64,000 nucleotides of DNA from Yamagishiella unicocca (Eukaryota; Chlorophyta; Chlorophyceae; Chlamydomonadales; Volvocaceae). Under the pieces are notes generated by a model. That model did not search any database. It was not told the origin of the DNA and saw only the letters and a program-made list of their open reading frames with translations. The position numbers and the translations under genes are program-made. The stretch spans positions 1,116,001 to 1,180,000 of the forward strand of contig BDSL01000019.1 in NCBI GenBank assembly GCA_003116995.1, written 5' to 3'. The stretch's first letter is position 1; each line of letters starts with the position of its first letter. Positions 10,840 through 23,400 of the stretch are shown piece by piece.

Positions 10840-11868
10840 TCAGTGCGCCCAGACCATAGCCGCCTCCGCCGTGGGCTGCGCCAGAAGAGGCGCAATCCCG
10901 CCCCGCCCCGCAGTCCCATCAGTGGCTACTGCCGCCGCCGCCGCCTGCGCCACGCTCGGCCGCTGCTGCCCACCTGGGACCTGCGTCCCCATGATCCGCA
11001 TGACGTAAGCCTGCGCCACGATGCGCGTCACTTCCTGGCTGGCCACCACCTGGGGCTTCTGGTCGAGCTCCTCCAGCTGGCGGAGGTCCATGCTGCCCAG
11101 CCTGACGCAGCGCCTGACCAGCTCGCCCATCAGCGGCACCCGCTCCTGCGGCTGGACGTGCACCCACGCCGCAATGGCATCGAACACGGCCAGCTCGCTG
11201 GAGACCTGTAGGAGAGTTACGGAGCGAGGGGATAGTTGACGTTGGGGCGGGGACTCGGGAACTGTGGGTGCGTTGGGAGTAGTGCTTGGTGGTTGCTGAA
11301 GGGTGAGGCGAGGCAGGTGTAAAGGCAACGTAGCGAATGGCTGTTATTGTGTGGAGCTGGTCCCTTAGGTTGGCGCGGCGTTGTATGTGGCTGCATAGGC
11401 CGGTGATTTGTGGCTCAATTTTCAAGTGCTCGTGGCCTGCACCCGGCCCGTGTTCCCCGCCCGCCCTGAAGTGGCACCCACCTGAAGGGCATCGGATTGC
11501 AGGAGGCATTGCAGCTGCTCGGGTCGCAGCAGACTGTATCCCTGGTCTTCCTGGGCGGACGCGTCGGCGTGGGGCAGGCTGGAAAGGCAGCACCGCTCGG
11601 CGGCCTGGCGCAGCGGGGCGATGCCGCACTGGTCCGCGAAGCTGTAGAGGCTAAAGCAGTTGGCTGGCGTTATTGAAGCTTGCAGAGCCAGGAGGCACAG
11701 TTGCCTTGCTGTTAGGACGTTTGCAACCGTGGACGCGGCCAGCGCGAGGGTGAGCTGTCGCTCGTCGATCACGTAGGCTTGCAACACGGCCGCACCGATG
11801 CGCTGAACCGCAAGCTGACCGGTTGTTGTCACAGGGCTGGGGTGACAGTAGCTGGGCTGACTCATATC
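10840..11868 (-). CDS. BTB/BACK domain protein (3' exons)
   Basis: Probable substrate adaptor of a CUL3 ubiquitin ligase or a related BTB scaffold. Two exons join in phase: 11868-11482 and 11205-10840 (TGA). The first carries the end of a BTB domain (AVLQAYVIDERQLTLAL) and then the BACK start ITPANCFSLYSFADQCGIAP and EQLQCLLQSDALQ. The second continues the BACK fold with VSSELAVFDAIAAWVHVQPQ and ends in an Ala/Gln-rich tail. The N-terminal half of the BTB domain was not located. A possible upstream exon lies at 12228-12337. No kelch repeats follow, unlike KLHL proteins. Family assignment rests on the clear BACK signature. Confidence 0.75.
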
Positions 11869-12227
11869 CTGCATGATTAAGCACGTCATTCTCCGTTAGC
11901 ACGAGGCTGCCGCAGCAGGCATGTGCAAGGCAACTGCCAGTCCTGACCTGGGGCCCGCAAAGCATTGCGATCAGCAGCATATCGTGTGTTACTTCATTAT
12001 CATGTGTCTGTGCTGAATAGCCGAGGCCGACGACACCTGGTACGCCGGGGAACACATTCGCACAGTATTTTATGATTGGTCGCATATGGACGGTCATCCT
12101 TATTTCCAACACAACGAGCATGTAATCGTCTTGATAAGTTCGATGCGGATGTAACGCAACAAGCTTGCAGTCAAGAACATCAAGGAGCGGTGTTAACAAC
12201 GCCCAACAATGCGCGAGCAGGCCTCAC

Positions 12228-12337
12228 CAGCAGCAGCATCCAGGGCCATGACCCCAGCGTGGTTGCAGTAACGAGCCAATCCAGCAAGCATCTCACGTAT
12301 GTCTTGAACGCCGCCTAGGAACGCGAGGACATTGACG
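12228..12337 (-). CDS. Candidate upstream exon of the BTB/BACK gene
   Basis: On the minus strand, an acag acceptor opens a frame VNVLAFLGGVQDIREMLAG, then LARYCNHAGVMALDAAAG, ended by a good GTGAGG donor at 12227. It has helical ARM/HEAT-like spacing, which would fit plant ARM-BTB proteins, but the match is weak and joining exons are missing. A second open frame beginning MDPTTTNATTRSSGC lies just upstream on the same strand (about 12370-12520). Confidence 0.35.
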
Positions 12338-12339
12338 CT

Positions 12340-13439
12340 GTCCATGTTAAGCAAATGTGCAATTGTCGCGAACTTTGGTAGCGGTAGGTCTCGCAGTTTA
12401 GGGTAAAATTTGCTGTTGGTTGTTCCTGTATAGGTACACCATCATCCTTTATAAGGGCATACAACTTGGCGCTGCAACCACTACTGCGGGTGGTTGCGTT
12501 GGTTGTTGTGGGATCCATACCGCTGATTGCTAAGATAGCAAGAAAAAAATAATGGTTCTTGAAATACAACGCTTTGGGCCGCACGAACGCTATGTATTCA
12601 ATCTGCCTCGCACGCTCGTAGGCGTATTGGACAATCACCTACCTAATCGGCTCGGGCACGGAGTCGCCGTATGGACTACCAGCACCATGAACGTCACCCG
12701 TATACCTCTCATTAATATATGATAGCTGCGGGCCGCTGCGCTCGGAAGGCCTCTACGAAAGCCAAGCTCTCGCAAAGTAACAACGCGTAACAACAGTCCC
12801 TAACAGCCGCGCAGCACGACCTGGCAGGGCGCCAGCACGCTGCCCCATCACGTGCCAACTATGATGGGCGACCATCCGGAAAACATGTCCGGTCCGTTTG
12901 GGCGTGCTATGCACCACGGGACACCATCATGTGGAGCCCAGGTCGCTCAGGGGAGCTCAAGAGGAGCACCAGGCGGCAGAGTTGGCAACAAATGTTCGTC
13001 CCACTGGCGCTTTACCCCTAAAATATCAGCCGACGCCGAGCCTCGCTAACAGCCAACTAACGTCCTGCGCTGAGCATCTGCCTTGATACCAGCCTGCGCA
13101 GCCTGCGCAGCCTGCGCAGCCTGCGCAGCCTGCGCAGCCTGCGCAGCCTGCACGAGCATATTTAGCCGGCGTCCGCTCTGGTCCGCATGGCAGGAGCAGG
13201 CACTAGCTGGCATCGGTTAGCACCAGCCCGCTAGCCCATTCAGGTACGAACAGGTACGACATGGATAAGGATAAAGATGACTCACGCAGGCATTCATTAA
13301 GTGCCATGCTACGTCTCTACGGGGTTCGTCGAATCTCTCTATCTCTCAGCACCCCTCCACATGCCATGATGGCCACTGCCAGAGATCATTGCCAGCAACC
13401 ATCCCAGGATGACGCCTGTGGTTTAGGAGGTTGCGGCTG
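12340..13439. other. Gene-poor stretch
   Basis: No supported gene. It contains a 9-bp minisatellite at 13091-13151 and short unconvincing frames. It may include the missing 5' exons of the BTB/BACK gene. Confidence 0.35.
13091..13151. repeat. 9-bp minisatellite
   Basis: About 6.7 perfect copies of agcctgcgc. Confidence 0.9.
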
Positions 13440-14510
13440 ACGTCACACGTTGCACAGCGTTTCGGGAAAGGTCAGGGGTGGGGAGATGGCCCGACGCACT
13501 TGCTCATGCCGTTTTGGGCCCGTGCTTGTTGTAACGGTTACAGTGGGTTCCAGATCAAGAGGTAGAACCATCGGGCGCATCGCCTGACACTGAACAAGAC
13601 GGAGGAAACAAAAACAGACCTGCACCGAAACAAAGGCAAACCACCAGAACACCAAATTTACAGGCCGTAGGCATACAGAGCAGCAGCCAGCACCCCAGGG
13701 GGAATTTGCACTAGAGGCTCCCCTATCAGGAACTGGCCACCAACCAACCTAACAGCCCAGCACCCGACGAACCAGTGAAGCGCCGCAACGATGCAAACAT
13801 CGGAACCAGCCACCTCTCATCCCATAAGGCACGGACCCCTAGCAGGGCTCAACACGCCTATAGAGCCAGAAAGTATGAAGCACGGGAAACCCCGCTCCCC
13901 AAGACAACCCGGGCCGATCAGGAATCCATCAGTACCTCAGCCGGTCCCCCGCACACAAGGCGATTGGCGACAACCCGCAAGAAAGGATGCCGAGGCCCCA
14001 CTGCATCCCAGCCTTTCTGGGGAAGCCCTAGCGCAGCAAAGCCCCTCAGAAGGGCCCAAAACTTCACCACCCCACGGCGAACGGCACGATCCAGAAGACC
14101 ACTACCCGGAGTAAGAGGGGGACCACCAGCCCCCGCCCTTTTCAAGGCCGCGGCCATAAACCGGCGCCCCAGCTCCATGGCAGTAATAGCCGCCAGGACT
14201 ACTACATCCCAGACGCAGGACTGTACCCCGGTAGCTGCTTGCAGCAACCAAACTTGCGCCCGTGTCACCCCTGCACCGAGCTGGGTCTCGAGTTGGGCAA
14301 TCACTGCTTGAGCCACCGGGCAGAACCAAAAGTGGTGTAGGCGGGGGGTACCCGCCCCTGGAGACTCTCCAGCCGGCACACCGCACCCACAGGGGGCTGC
14401 TGCTGCCGTCCGCATATGAGAATTCCCGAGGAGGGGGATCCCATCCACAGCCAACCGCCACCATACCTCCTTATAGGCCGGCTCCCACTTCATGCCAGAC
14501 CGAGCTGTTG
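13440..14510 (-). mobile_element. 5'-truncated LINE, 3' end of reverse-transcriptase ORF
   Basis: A minus-strand frame from about 14510 to 13918 reads WWRLAVDGIPLLGNSHMRT, then a CGCG...HHFWFCPVAQAV block. This is the zinc-binding zf-RVT motif found after the reverse transcriptase domain in L1-like LINEs. About 190 residues of C-terminal region remain; a stop lies just upstream of 14510, so the RT domain itself is absent, as expected after 5' truncation. The segment 13917-13440 would be its 3' untranslated region and contains a 47-bp stretch (13526-13572) repeated at 62559-62605. The relic is non-functional. Confidence 0.75.
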
Positions 14511-15719
14511 TAGCTACGTGTTAGGTTTCTTCTGCGCGTCTTGGTGTAACTGGCGGCGGTGGCTAGAGTACCCGGTTTCCGCACCGCCGACTGCCTCGAC
14601 ATCTCCGCCAACCTGCTGACCAACCCCATGATTCAAGATGTGCCCGGATAGCATCTGCTCTGATCACCTGTGTGCAATCTACGAGGATGCGTGACCCTAT
14701 CTAGCCGCAACCGTGGCATTCAGCACTGCCACTGGGCGCACACGACCCGCCTGGACTGCAATGTACCTCTCTACTTAGGTTAAGTTGTCCGGCAGTTCAG
14801 GGTTCTGTAGAGGTTTCCAAATGCACGAGCATATTACTACACGTTACCTCCTCGTCCTTCGCCTGCCCTGTCCCTCCCCCATGGATCCGTTATAAATGGT
14901 TTTCTTTCGTACACGGGTCTTCCTTACAATCCCCCATGCACTTCCAAACGTCTACCCTAAACGGCTTTCTTTCGTATACGGGTCTCCTTGCAATGCCCCG
15001 CCACCATCCTTGCCAGATCAAATGTCCGTCATTGACCATGCCCTCGGTGGTGGTGACTCTGCTGCGCTTCTTTCAGCTCAACCCGTCTCAATCCAAGCGA
15101 TAAGCGTGTACGTGTAATTCGACACAATACCCACAAGGTCAGTCCATTCGTGCCGTCCACGCGACAGCCATGATACCCAAGCTCTTGTGCGGCACACCAT
15201 TGAACTAAACCCATTTTATAGCTACGTGCACACCGCAGCCGATAGCAAAAATACCCAGCGCACTCCCCGCTCCTAAAATATTGCGTCCCTGAACTTCTGT
15301 CAACCCCGAAAACAAGTTGCTACACCTGCGGAATACAAGTCCACCCTACCCCACGAGGCTTCCCCCCCCTCCCCCGGGTTCCTGGCCAGTCCTTCGCGCT
15401 TAGGCCAGCAGCACCCTTGGCCAAAACCACACTTTCATTTCAAGCATATCACCGTTGCGTTTGAAACTTTAGGAACTTAATCTTTGAAGCCATAATGCCT
15501 CCAGACCACGTCATTTAGTTGCTGCTATCCTTGTTCGCATAAGGACATAATAAATATCATTCACGTATTCAACCAACATCCAGTAAATGCATTGAAGAGC
15601 CGGGAATGCAATGAAGACTGCGCAAGAGTCGGTCTCCCTGGAGTTGGACGAGCTTTGCGGAGGGTAATGAGCAAGGGGCCGACACAACCTTCCCTCTCTC
15701 CCTTTAGGAACCAGCAGAA
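14511..15719. other. Intergenic before eS26
   Basis: No gene supported. Two diverged copies of a 38-bp sequence (14896-14934 and 14960-14998, core ctttcttncgtanacgggtct) form a direct repeat. The last few hundred bases should hold the eS26 promoter; no clear TATA box was seen. Confidence 0.4.
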
Positions 15720-16264
15720 ATGACGAAGAAACGGCGGAATCGGGGACGCTCCAAGCACGGCCGCGGCCATGTGAACCGTGTTCGCTGCGAGTCCAGCGGC
15801 GCCATGGTCCCCAAGGACAAGGCCATCAAGCGCTACATCGTGCGCAATATTGTCGATGCGTCTGCCCTTCGTGATATGCAGGAGGCTTGCGTCATTGACA
15901 GTGAGTTGGTAGCCGCAGCGACGCCCAAAGCGGCTTAGGGGATCCGCAGTCTCACCTCTGAAGGCTGGGCCCTTCTTGTTATCGTCATAACTTCTAACGT
16001 TTAGACCATATACAGTACTTACCTCATGTCTTGTACAGTCGCAGCTGCGGAAAACCTCTTGTTGCGCCGTCATTTGAGGCTGCCCGCCGGCGCTCTTTTC
16101 CCATTGCAGACTACGCCTTGCCCAAGATTTACCGCAAGGTGTACTACAGCATCAGTGCTGCTATCCACAGCCGCGTGGTGCGCGTGCGCAGCGCCAAGGA
16201 CCGCCGGAACCGCGAGCCGCCTCGCCGGTTCCCCAACAGGGAGCAACAGCAGAAGAAGGATTAA
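15720..16264 (+). CDS. RPS26: 40S ribosomal protein eS26
   Basis: Component of the small cytosolic ribosomal subunit at the mRNA exit channel. Exons: 15720-15900 and 16110-16264 (TAA), 111 residues, phase 1 at the junction (VID-NYALPKIY). Conserved blocks include [35 protein letters not shown] and [14 protein letters not shown]. The start is fixed by the family N-terminus MTKKRRN. Unusually, three of the four cysteines that bind zinc in plant and animal eS26 are replaced: RCESSGAM stands where plants have RCSNCGKC, and YSISAAIHS where others have YCVSCAIHS. The chain is close to family length and otherwise intact, so it is likely functional. TGTAA follows at 16439. Confidence 0.95.
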
Positions 16265-16438
16265 GCGGACGTAAAGTGGGAGCGCAAGCGGAAGCAGAAG
16301 TGGACCGACGGCAGCAGCCGCAAAGCGCAGCAGCAGGAGCGGTGCAGGTCGGCGCGGAGGCAGGATACGCATCGTGCTGCCGCGCGCAGGCTTTGAGGTT
16401 GCGCTCCAGCGCTCTCCGCCCATGGAGGCTCGCCTTGC

Positions 16439-16443
16439 TGTAA
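16439..16443 (+). terminator. TGTAA poly(A) signal, eS26
   Basis: TGTAA 175 bases after the eS26 stop codon. Confidence 0.6.
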
Positions 16444-17401
16444 GCCATAACCTTCAGAAATGCTATGGGCTGTCTCGAAACTCCGTTCTTCGCAGTCCGG
16501 AAAGAATGCACATCTTTCGACAGCCTGCAGCGGGCGCACAGGGAACTATCAACCAACGGACAGGCGTGAGGATGTGATTGGGGCACAAATTGGATATTGC
16601 GCCAACGGTAGATCAACCTACCTACTCTGTGCACCTAACCTTGCACGTCCCAGCAACTTTGTCAACGATCGGGGGTGATGTCGGGTTTGGTCAAGCCACG
16701 TGGAAATGCCACTAGGTCCGTATGAGCACTTCAACGGGGCCTGACTCTAGATGAAATGGTGCACGGAGTGTCGCAGTGGGTACTGGGGTGATCAATGCCA
16801 GTCGCAGTGGGTACTAGGGTGATCAGTGCCAATCAGTCCTCACTGCAGACTGCTGAAGAGCCCGATGCACATACGCCTCTATAATGCAGCAGACCGACTA
16901 GCATGCAGTAGCCCTTTCGGGCACCAGCACAACGTATCAAAATCGCTTGCCTAACGTCAACGCCGCGTGGATGAGCACCGTGTCATAGGACTTGGATGTG
17001 TATTCCGTCACAGCGCGCAACTGCACAGCAGGCCACACTGCACAAAATATACACTGCAAACATCTGAGGCCAAACGAACGTCGAGTTTTCCCTTTCACAT
17101 AGATAGCCTGCTGCGGGTTAGTTGCATTATTAAGGCTCGACAAGGAAAGGCTTAGGAATGAGGCGTACGGCACGACACGGCACAGCACGCCGTACGCTGA
17201 ATGCAGACGCAGCTAGCCATATCGAAACTGAGTATTCATTCTGGTGTAAAAGCGTTTCTCCAAACTGTTGCTGTGGCCCAGAGGACAAGTTTGTTTTATC
17301 TCGGCTTGTCCCATATCCGGATTTGGGGAACTTTGCCGTGCCTTGCTGCCAAACTCTCCTAGCAATATAGTACAACGGTCTTGATTAAAAGCTTTGCGGC
17401 A
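16444..17401. other. Intergenic between eS26 and the Ariadne ligase
   Basis: Contains the ligase promoter. The only structure seen is a 31-bp tandem duplication at 16770-16831. No gene was found. Confidence 0.45.
16770..16831. repeat. 31-bp tandem duplication
   Basis: Two copies of gtcgcagtgggtactngggt with two mismatches (16770-16800, 16801-16831). Confidence 0.85.
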
Positions 17402-20400
17402 ATGAGCGACGACAGCGACGATTTTCGTTCAGGGAGCGAGATGGACGAGGACAGCGAGGCGGAGTACATGGATGAAGACGACGACGAGGACTATGGCTTT
17501 GCAGGCGCAGAGGAGGTTGGAACAACGCTTAAGGTGTGCGAGTAATTTCCATCCTTCGGAAACGAGAAGGATCTGGGTGCCCCCTGCCTTGGTTCGCTTG
17601 ACAGCATGTTCATAAGCCTCGCGATGGAGTCACAATGCATCAGGAATGATGGGAATTGTCGGTGCAGGTTCCTTACAAAGTCCTGCCTAAAGATGAGCTC
17701 GATAAGCAGCGGAAGCGGGCGCTCAACGAGGTGATGAGCGTCCTGGAAGTCCCTGAAGATGTTGCCATGCGCGTTCTTCGGAAGTATAAATGGTGAGCGA
17801 ACGCTTTTGGCGCAAATCGTTGCCGACCCGGTTCCCTCGGCGAAACCCTCACGCGCGCCCACCTGGCAACCCCCTGATCAGGGACGTAAGCCGAGTACAG
17901 GAAGAGTGGTTTTCAAAGTATGACCAGGTTCGGCAGTCGCTTGGCCTTGCGGACGAGGAGCCGACGCCGTCTGGGCGCGACGAGGTGGGTGTGGGGTGCT
18001 GCGTTTCGACGGTATGCGTGGCAGGATGGTAGACTTCAGAGGCCGCGATCTTGTTGGATAGGGATGTACAACAGGGTTTCTAAGTGCTTATCACTGGGGG
18101 GGCCCTTGTTAGCTTAAATCCCCCCTTGCTAGCCAATGTACCTATATCACCTATCGACTGGCGAGGGAAAGGGCAAGGGCATTGGACGTCCTGTCCGGAG
18201 AGACGTACGCCAGCTTCCTGAAAGCTGATCGGCAAAATATAAGTCCTGCGGGTAAGGGGGAATAATCTAGTACACCCAGGATGGTATTCGGGGGCCCTGG
18301 GAGCGGTTGGCATGTTTGTTGGCATTGGGCTGCATCTGGCTGAGTAACTGTGGATTACATTGTCTGAGGATTAGGTATGGCGTATGTGGGAATGGACGAT
18401 GTATGTCGTCTGTTGCCGTCGAAGGTGAAGTACCCATGGAATCCGGAAGGGACAGCTGTGGTGTGGAGGGAAGGGTTATTGCACACGCGGGAAGTAACTC
18501 GCTGTCAAACACTTACCTGGGCAATCCGATATCCGAACCTGCCTCATTTGCTGATGTCCTACACCCAGGAGCGTTGCCTGATCTGCTTCGACAGCTACCC
18601 GCTGCGCGACATGCGAGCAGCCTCGTGCAAGCACTACTTTTGCAAGGAGTGCTGGCGTGGCTATATTACTAATGCGCTAGCGTCGGGGCCTGCCTGCCTT
18701 GACCTGCGCTGCCCATCTACGGAGTGCAAGGAGAAAGCGTGCGTAAGTACAGGGAGTGTTGGGCGCCGGAGCGGCGGGAGCGGCGAAGACATTGCCCATC
18801 TCCTCACGGACGGGACGGGCGCTTAATCAGGCATACACCACATTTCGCGCATCACAATGGGCAGCAACGGGGCTGTTCCTTCGGCATGCGAGAACCGCGG
18901 TTGCGGACTTCGCGGCTGGGATATCGATTCCGCACGCTCGAGTAATTTGACATTGTTGGCAATGCACGCCGCTGTATGCCTCCAGCAGTCCTCAGTGTGA
19001 TCATGCATCGATCGATGCATAACCGTTGGCGCCGCGCCCTCGTCCTATTGTAACCTGTCGTAAGTCCTGCGGTATGCATAGCGGCCTAACGCGCCCCCGC
19101 GTACGCTTTGTCCGTCGTCGGGGGTGAAGTCATTAGTGCGCATCGCAAAGCCGAAGTTTCCTTCCGTTTGCACTTCGCGATCCGGCCTGCACCTGCCTTT
19201 CCTTAATGCGCTGGTGGGCGGTCAATACAGGTGCCCTCCGCTCTGGTGCTGGAGCTGGCCAGCCCCGAAGAGCAGGCAAAATACGCGGCGTACATGATCC
19301 GGTCCTATGTGGAGGACAACGCCGCGATGTCCTGGTGCACGGGCAAGGTGCGGACGGGGCAATGAGTGAGGAAGGTGGCGTGCAGGGCAGGGAGGGACAC
19401 TAACGCGATGTTACTGAGTGAATCCGAGCAGGAGGGGAATGAGCAAGCAGCCCGCTTTGAATGGCTCGGCCCAACTGGCTGGACAGTCAATGCCAGGAAA
19501 ACTCCTATGGCGGATACATAAGTGAAAATCACAGCCAGGCCTGTGTGAATTGAAACTAAAGATTATAGATTATCTGGGCCTTGTGGATATATGCGGACGG
19601 GGCTCGGCATTGTTAGCTACGGCAGATTCATGTTTACCAGGTTGCCACTGCTGCACTGGACTACTGTACTGGACTACTGTACTGGACTGCTGTACTGGGC
19701 TGATGTACTGGGCTGATGTACTGGGCTGATGTACTGGGCTGATGCACTGGGCTGCTGCAAAGCGGGGGCTGGGGTGCAGCATAGGAGCGCTGGGGTGCAG
19801 CATAGGAGGGCTGGGTTGCAGCATAGGAGGGCTTGGGTGCAGCATAGGAGGGCTTGGGTGCAGCATAGGGGGGCTGGGGTGCAGCATAGGACGGCTGGGG
19901 TGCAGCATAGGACGGCTGGGGTGCAGTATTGGAGGGCTGGGGTGCAGTATTGGAGGGCTGGGGTGCAGCATAGGGGGGCTGGGGTGCAGCATAGGACGGC
20001 TGGGGTGCAGCATAGGACGGCTGGGGTGCAGTATTGGAGGGCTGGGGTGCAGTATTGGAGGGCTGGGGTGCAGTGTTGGAGGGCTGGGGTGCAGCAGTGG
20101 AGGGCTGGGGCACGGCTCCGCGGGGTCTCGGTTGTGTCGTTGCCTTCGATGGTGGCTGCCTGAAGGTCAGGTGGGTGCTCCTCAAAAAAGGGCGTCTACG
20201 GTTTTGAGCAAGAGCTTATTGCCTGCCGGTTGGCGAGAAGACCCGTTTACACGACATACTGCCTGATCGGGGGCCTGATCCCTGTTTCCGTGGACTTCTT
20301 CCGCGTACGCAAGCGTTTTGTCCTGTCCATCCTTTGCCGAATATGCGTTACTGTCTCGGCCCCCTACCAGAACTGCGAAAACGCGATCGAGTGCCTCGTG

Positions 20401-23400
20401 GACCGCGGACCCGGTGAGGCGCTGGACGTGATCTGCACCTGCTCGGCGACCTTCTGCTTCAACTGCAAGGAGGAGGCGCATCGGCCGGTAAGCAAGCGCA
20501 CGTTGGGCTTGAGGAAAAGCAACCCTTGGCACGGGCTATTGTATGACATGCGCCCTGAGGCGCCTCTTCCGCCTTGCACGGACCGCCCTTTGCCCAATCG
20601 TCATCCTCGTAGGCTGTCCCCGTCCGCGCCACGTCCCGCCCTCTTGCCCTTGAACATCGTGTTCTCCCCGCTCCCCTGGGTCGCGGCAGGTATCCTGCGA
20701 GACAGTGACCAGGTGGATGACCAAGAATAGCGCCGAGAGCGAAAACATGAACTGGATCCTCGCGAACACGAAACCCTGCCCCAAATGCAGCAGGCCCATA
20801 GAGAAGAACCAGGTGCGTGAGCAAGCGCCTAGGCAGGACTCAGCTGGCACCTCGGCAAGCGTGTGGGTCGGGTGTGACAAATGCAAATGGAGTCAGTGTG
20901 TGCGCGCGCTACATCGCGGCAAACTGACTCCAGGGATGCCATCGAAAGCAGCGGCCTTGGTTCGCGCGCGCGGTGTCTCTAGGTGTTTGGCTGGGATTGG
21001 AGGTCTTTGTCCAGGGTTCATGCGTTGAAACTTCGGGGTATCCTGAATACAGTACATACTCCCTCGCCCTGAAGCTGCTCTGCCCCATGCGGCCTGGTAA
21101 CCGGCGCGGCTGTTGCCTTCTTGCATGCAGGGCTGCATGCACATGACGTGCAGCCAGTGCCGCTTCGAGTTCTGCTGGCTGTGCCAGGGCGACTGGAAGG
21201 AGCACGGCGAGCGGACAGGGGGGTTCTACGCCTGTAACAGGTGCGGGTCCACTCACCTGAATTGTGGACAAGGGGGTAGGACCCCATGCTCTGTGGACAA
21301 AGGGGATAGGACTCCATGGTCTATCGACGAAGGGTTTAGGAGATTAGGACCCCATGCTCTGTGGACAAGGGGGTTAGGACCCCATGCATATGGGTTACGA
21401 CAGCGGCCCGCATGGAGGTTTCGACCATAAACGCCCAGGGACGGTAGCAGGTGTATCAGCTGTTGGGCGCGTTGCGTGCCTATCCACGCCTCGAAATTCG
21501 TTACTGTGTCCCCACCCTTGAGTTGGGTACTCGTACCGCGCAACCAGCTTGACTGTTTGACCGGTAACAAGATGACTGACAAGGGTTTGTCGGAACAAGG
21601 GGCCGTCGGATCCGTTATCTAACTGCGTTGGGGTCATGATTCGCATTACAAGTCTATAACTGTGGCTTTCCGGCTCGGTGCCGCTGCATCAGGTTCGAGA
21701 CCGCCAAGAAGCGGGGCGAGTACGACGACGAGTCTCGGCGGCGTGAAAACGCCAAGGCGTCTTTGGAGCGGTATATGCACTACTTCGAGCGCTTTGACGC
21801 GCACTCGAAGGCGCGGGAAAAGGTACGTGGATATCTGTCGAAGTGCTGGGTGTGGGGATAGACGAGGCGTGCCACAGTGGAAAACCCTGAAACTCTCAAA
21901 TCCTGCTGCCCGCTTAGGCGCGCTCTGACGCCAGCAAAGTGTCCAAGGACTGGCTGGAGCAGATTGCGGACATCACCAAGACGCCCACCTCGCAACTCAA
22001 GTTCATCAACGAGGCATGGAACCAGGTGAGAGCGATGGACATGGGGCTAGTGCGCCAAGGCTGGCTATACCGAGACGCCACCACCCGGTGCCCTGTACCC
22101 ATCTAGCGTCCTGTGTGGCCCACTGTGTATGATGCGGTGGCTCTATCTATGGTCCCTGTTGCTGTGCTGACGGTTGCTGAGGCTGCGGTGCGTTCCGTCT
22201 GCACCCCGCCGTTTGCAGATTGTCGAGTGCCGGCGGCAGTTGAAGTGGACGTACGCGTACGGCTACTACGCCTTCGAGAACGCGGACCGGGACGCGGAGG
22301 TGGCGCGGCACAAGGGCTTCTTCGAGTTCCTGCAGGTAAGGCCCTTTTGGCCTTGGGAGAGAGGATTGCGGTAGACAAGGTGGACATGTTCCAGGTGCAG
22401 CAGATATGCCTGAGCACGAAACTGAGGCATAAAGCGTTATAACAACCCATTTCGGCTTGAGCGACGGAGAGCAGAAGGGCGATTGCGGCGGTGTGTGTCG
22501 CTTTTATGGCACATCTTGAGGGATCCCCTTCTGCGCGCTTTTTTCTCCAGGGCTCGACGCTGTCCTGCTTCGCAGTACGGCAACCACCCTGTCCCCATGT
22601 CTGCCTTCCCTCGGACCCGTGCTTCGTGTACCTGACCAGGGCGACGCCGAGCGCTCGTTAGAGCGGCTGCACGAGGCGGCGGAAAAGGACCTGGGCCTGC
22701 ACGTACAGAAGGCGCGCAACCAGCTGGAAGGCGGCTTCGACGTGGAGGCGTTTCAAAACTTCCGCAAGAACCTCATCGGTGAGGGCATGGGTTTGTCTGC
22801 GCCCCTGAGTTGCGGGGTCGCGGCGATTGCCCTATCGATGCCGACGCCGATGCCAATACACCGATGCCTCATCTCATCCCGCAGGCCTCACCGATGTGAC
22901 TGCGGGTTTCTTCGACAAGCTCGTAAAGCAGCTGGAGAAGGGCTTCGGCAGCATGGAAATCGACTACGCGGGGCAGGTGGGCAGCCACACGGATTTGGGT
23001 GGCCTTCGCTAGCTTATCGGTATATAAGTGCTGGCTATCCAATATGCTAACCTCGATTCGCTGCTTTAACATGCGAACCCACACATCGGTCAGATGGAGG
23101 AGGACGTGGGCCCAAGCACTTCGAATGATCCAGGGGAGACTGACAAGGCGGGCACCTCCGCCGCTGCCCCCGCGGCGAGCGGCAAGGGCCGACGGGCCAA
23201 GAAGGCGCGAGGGGGGGAGGAAGACGTGGAGCAGGTGAGCTGTGTACTCTCGCCAACCTGCTCTTTACGTTGCGCTGCTCCTTTTGGATACCTACGAGAC
23301 CCTACTGCACCACCACTTACCTCTTTTCACGCGTTTCGCCATTCCTGTAATCGAAACCGCCATCCCTCGTCCCTGCCCTCTTCCGCGGTGGCTACAATTG

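Noticed and set aside
19570..20266. Long repetitive ORFs on both strands (GCSIGGL-, MLHPSPP- and SYAAPQP-type repeats)
   Set aside because: They are all produced by the 21-bp minisatellite inside intron 5 of the Ariadne gene; the flanking exons splice in phase across it.
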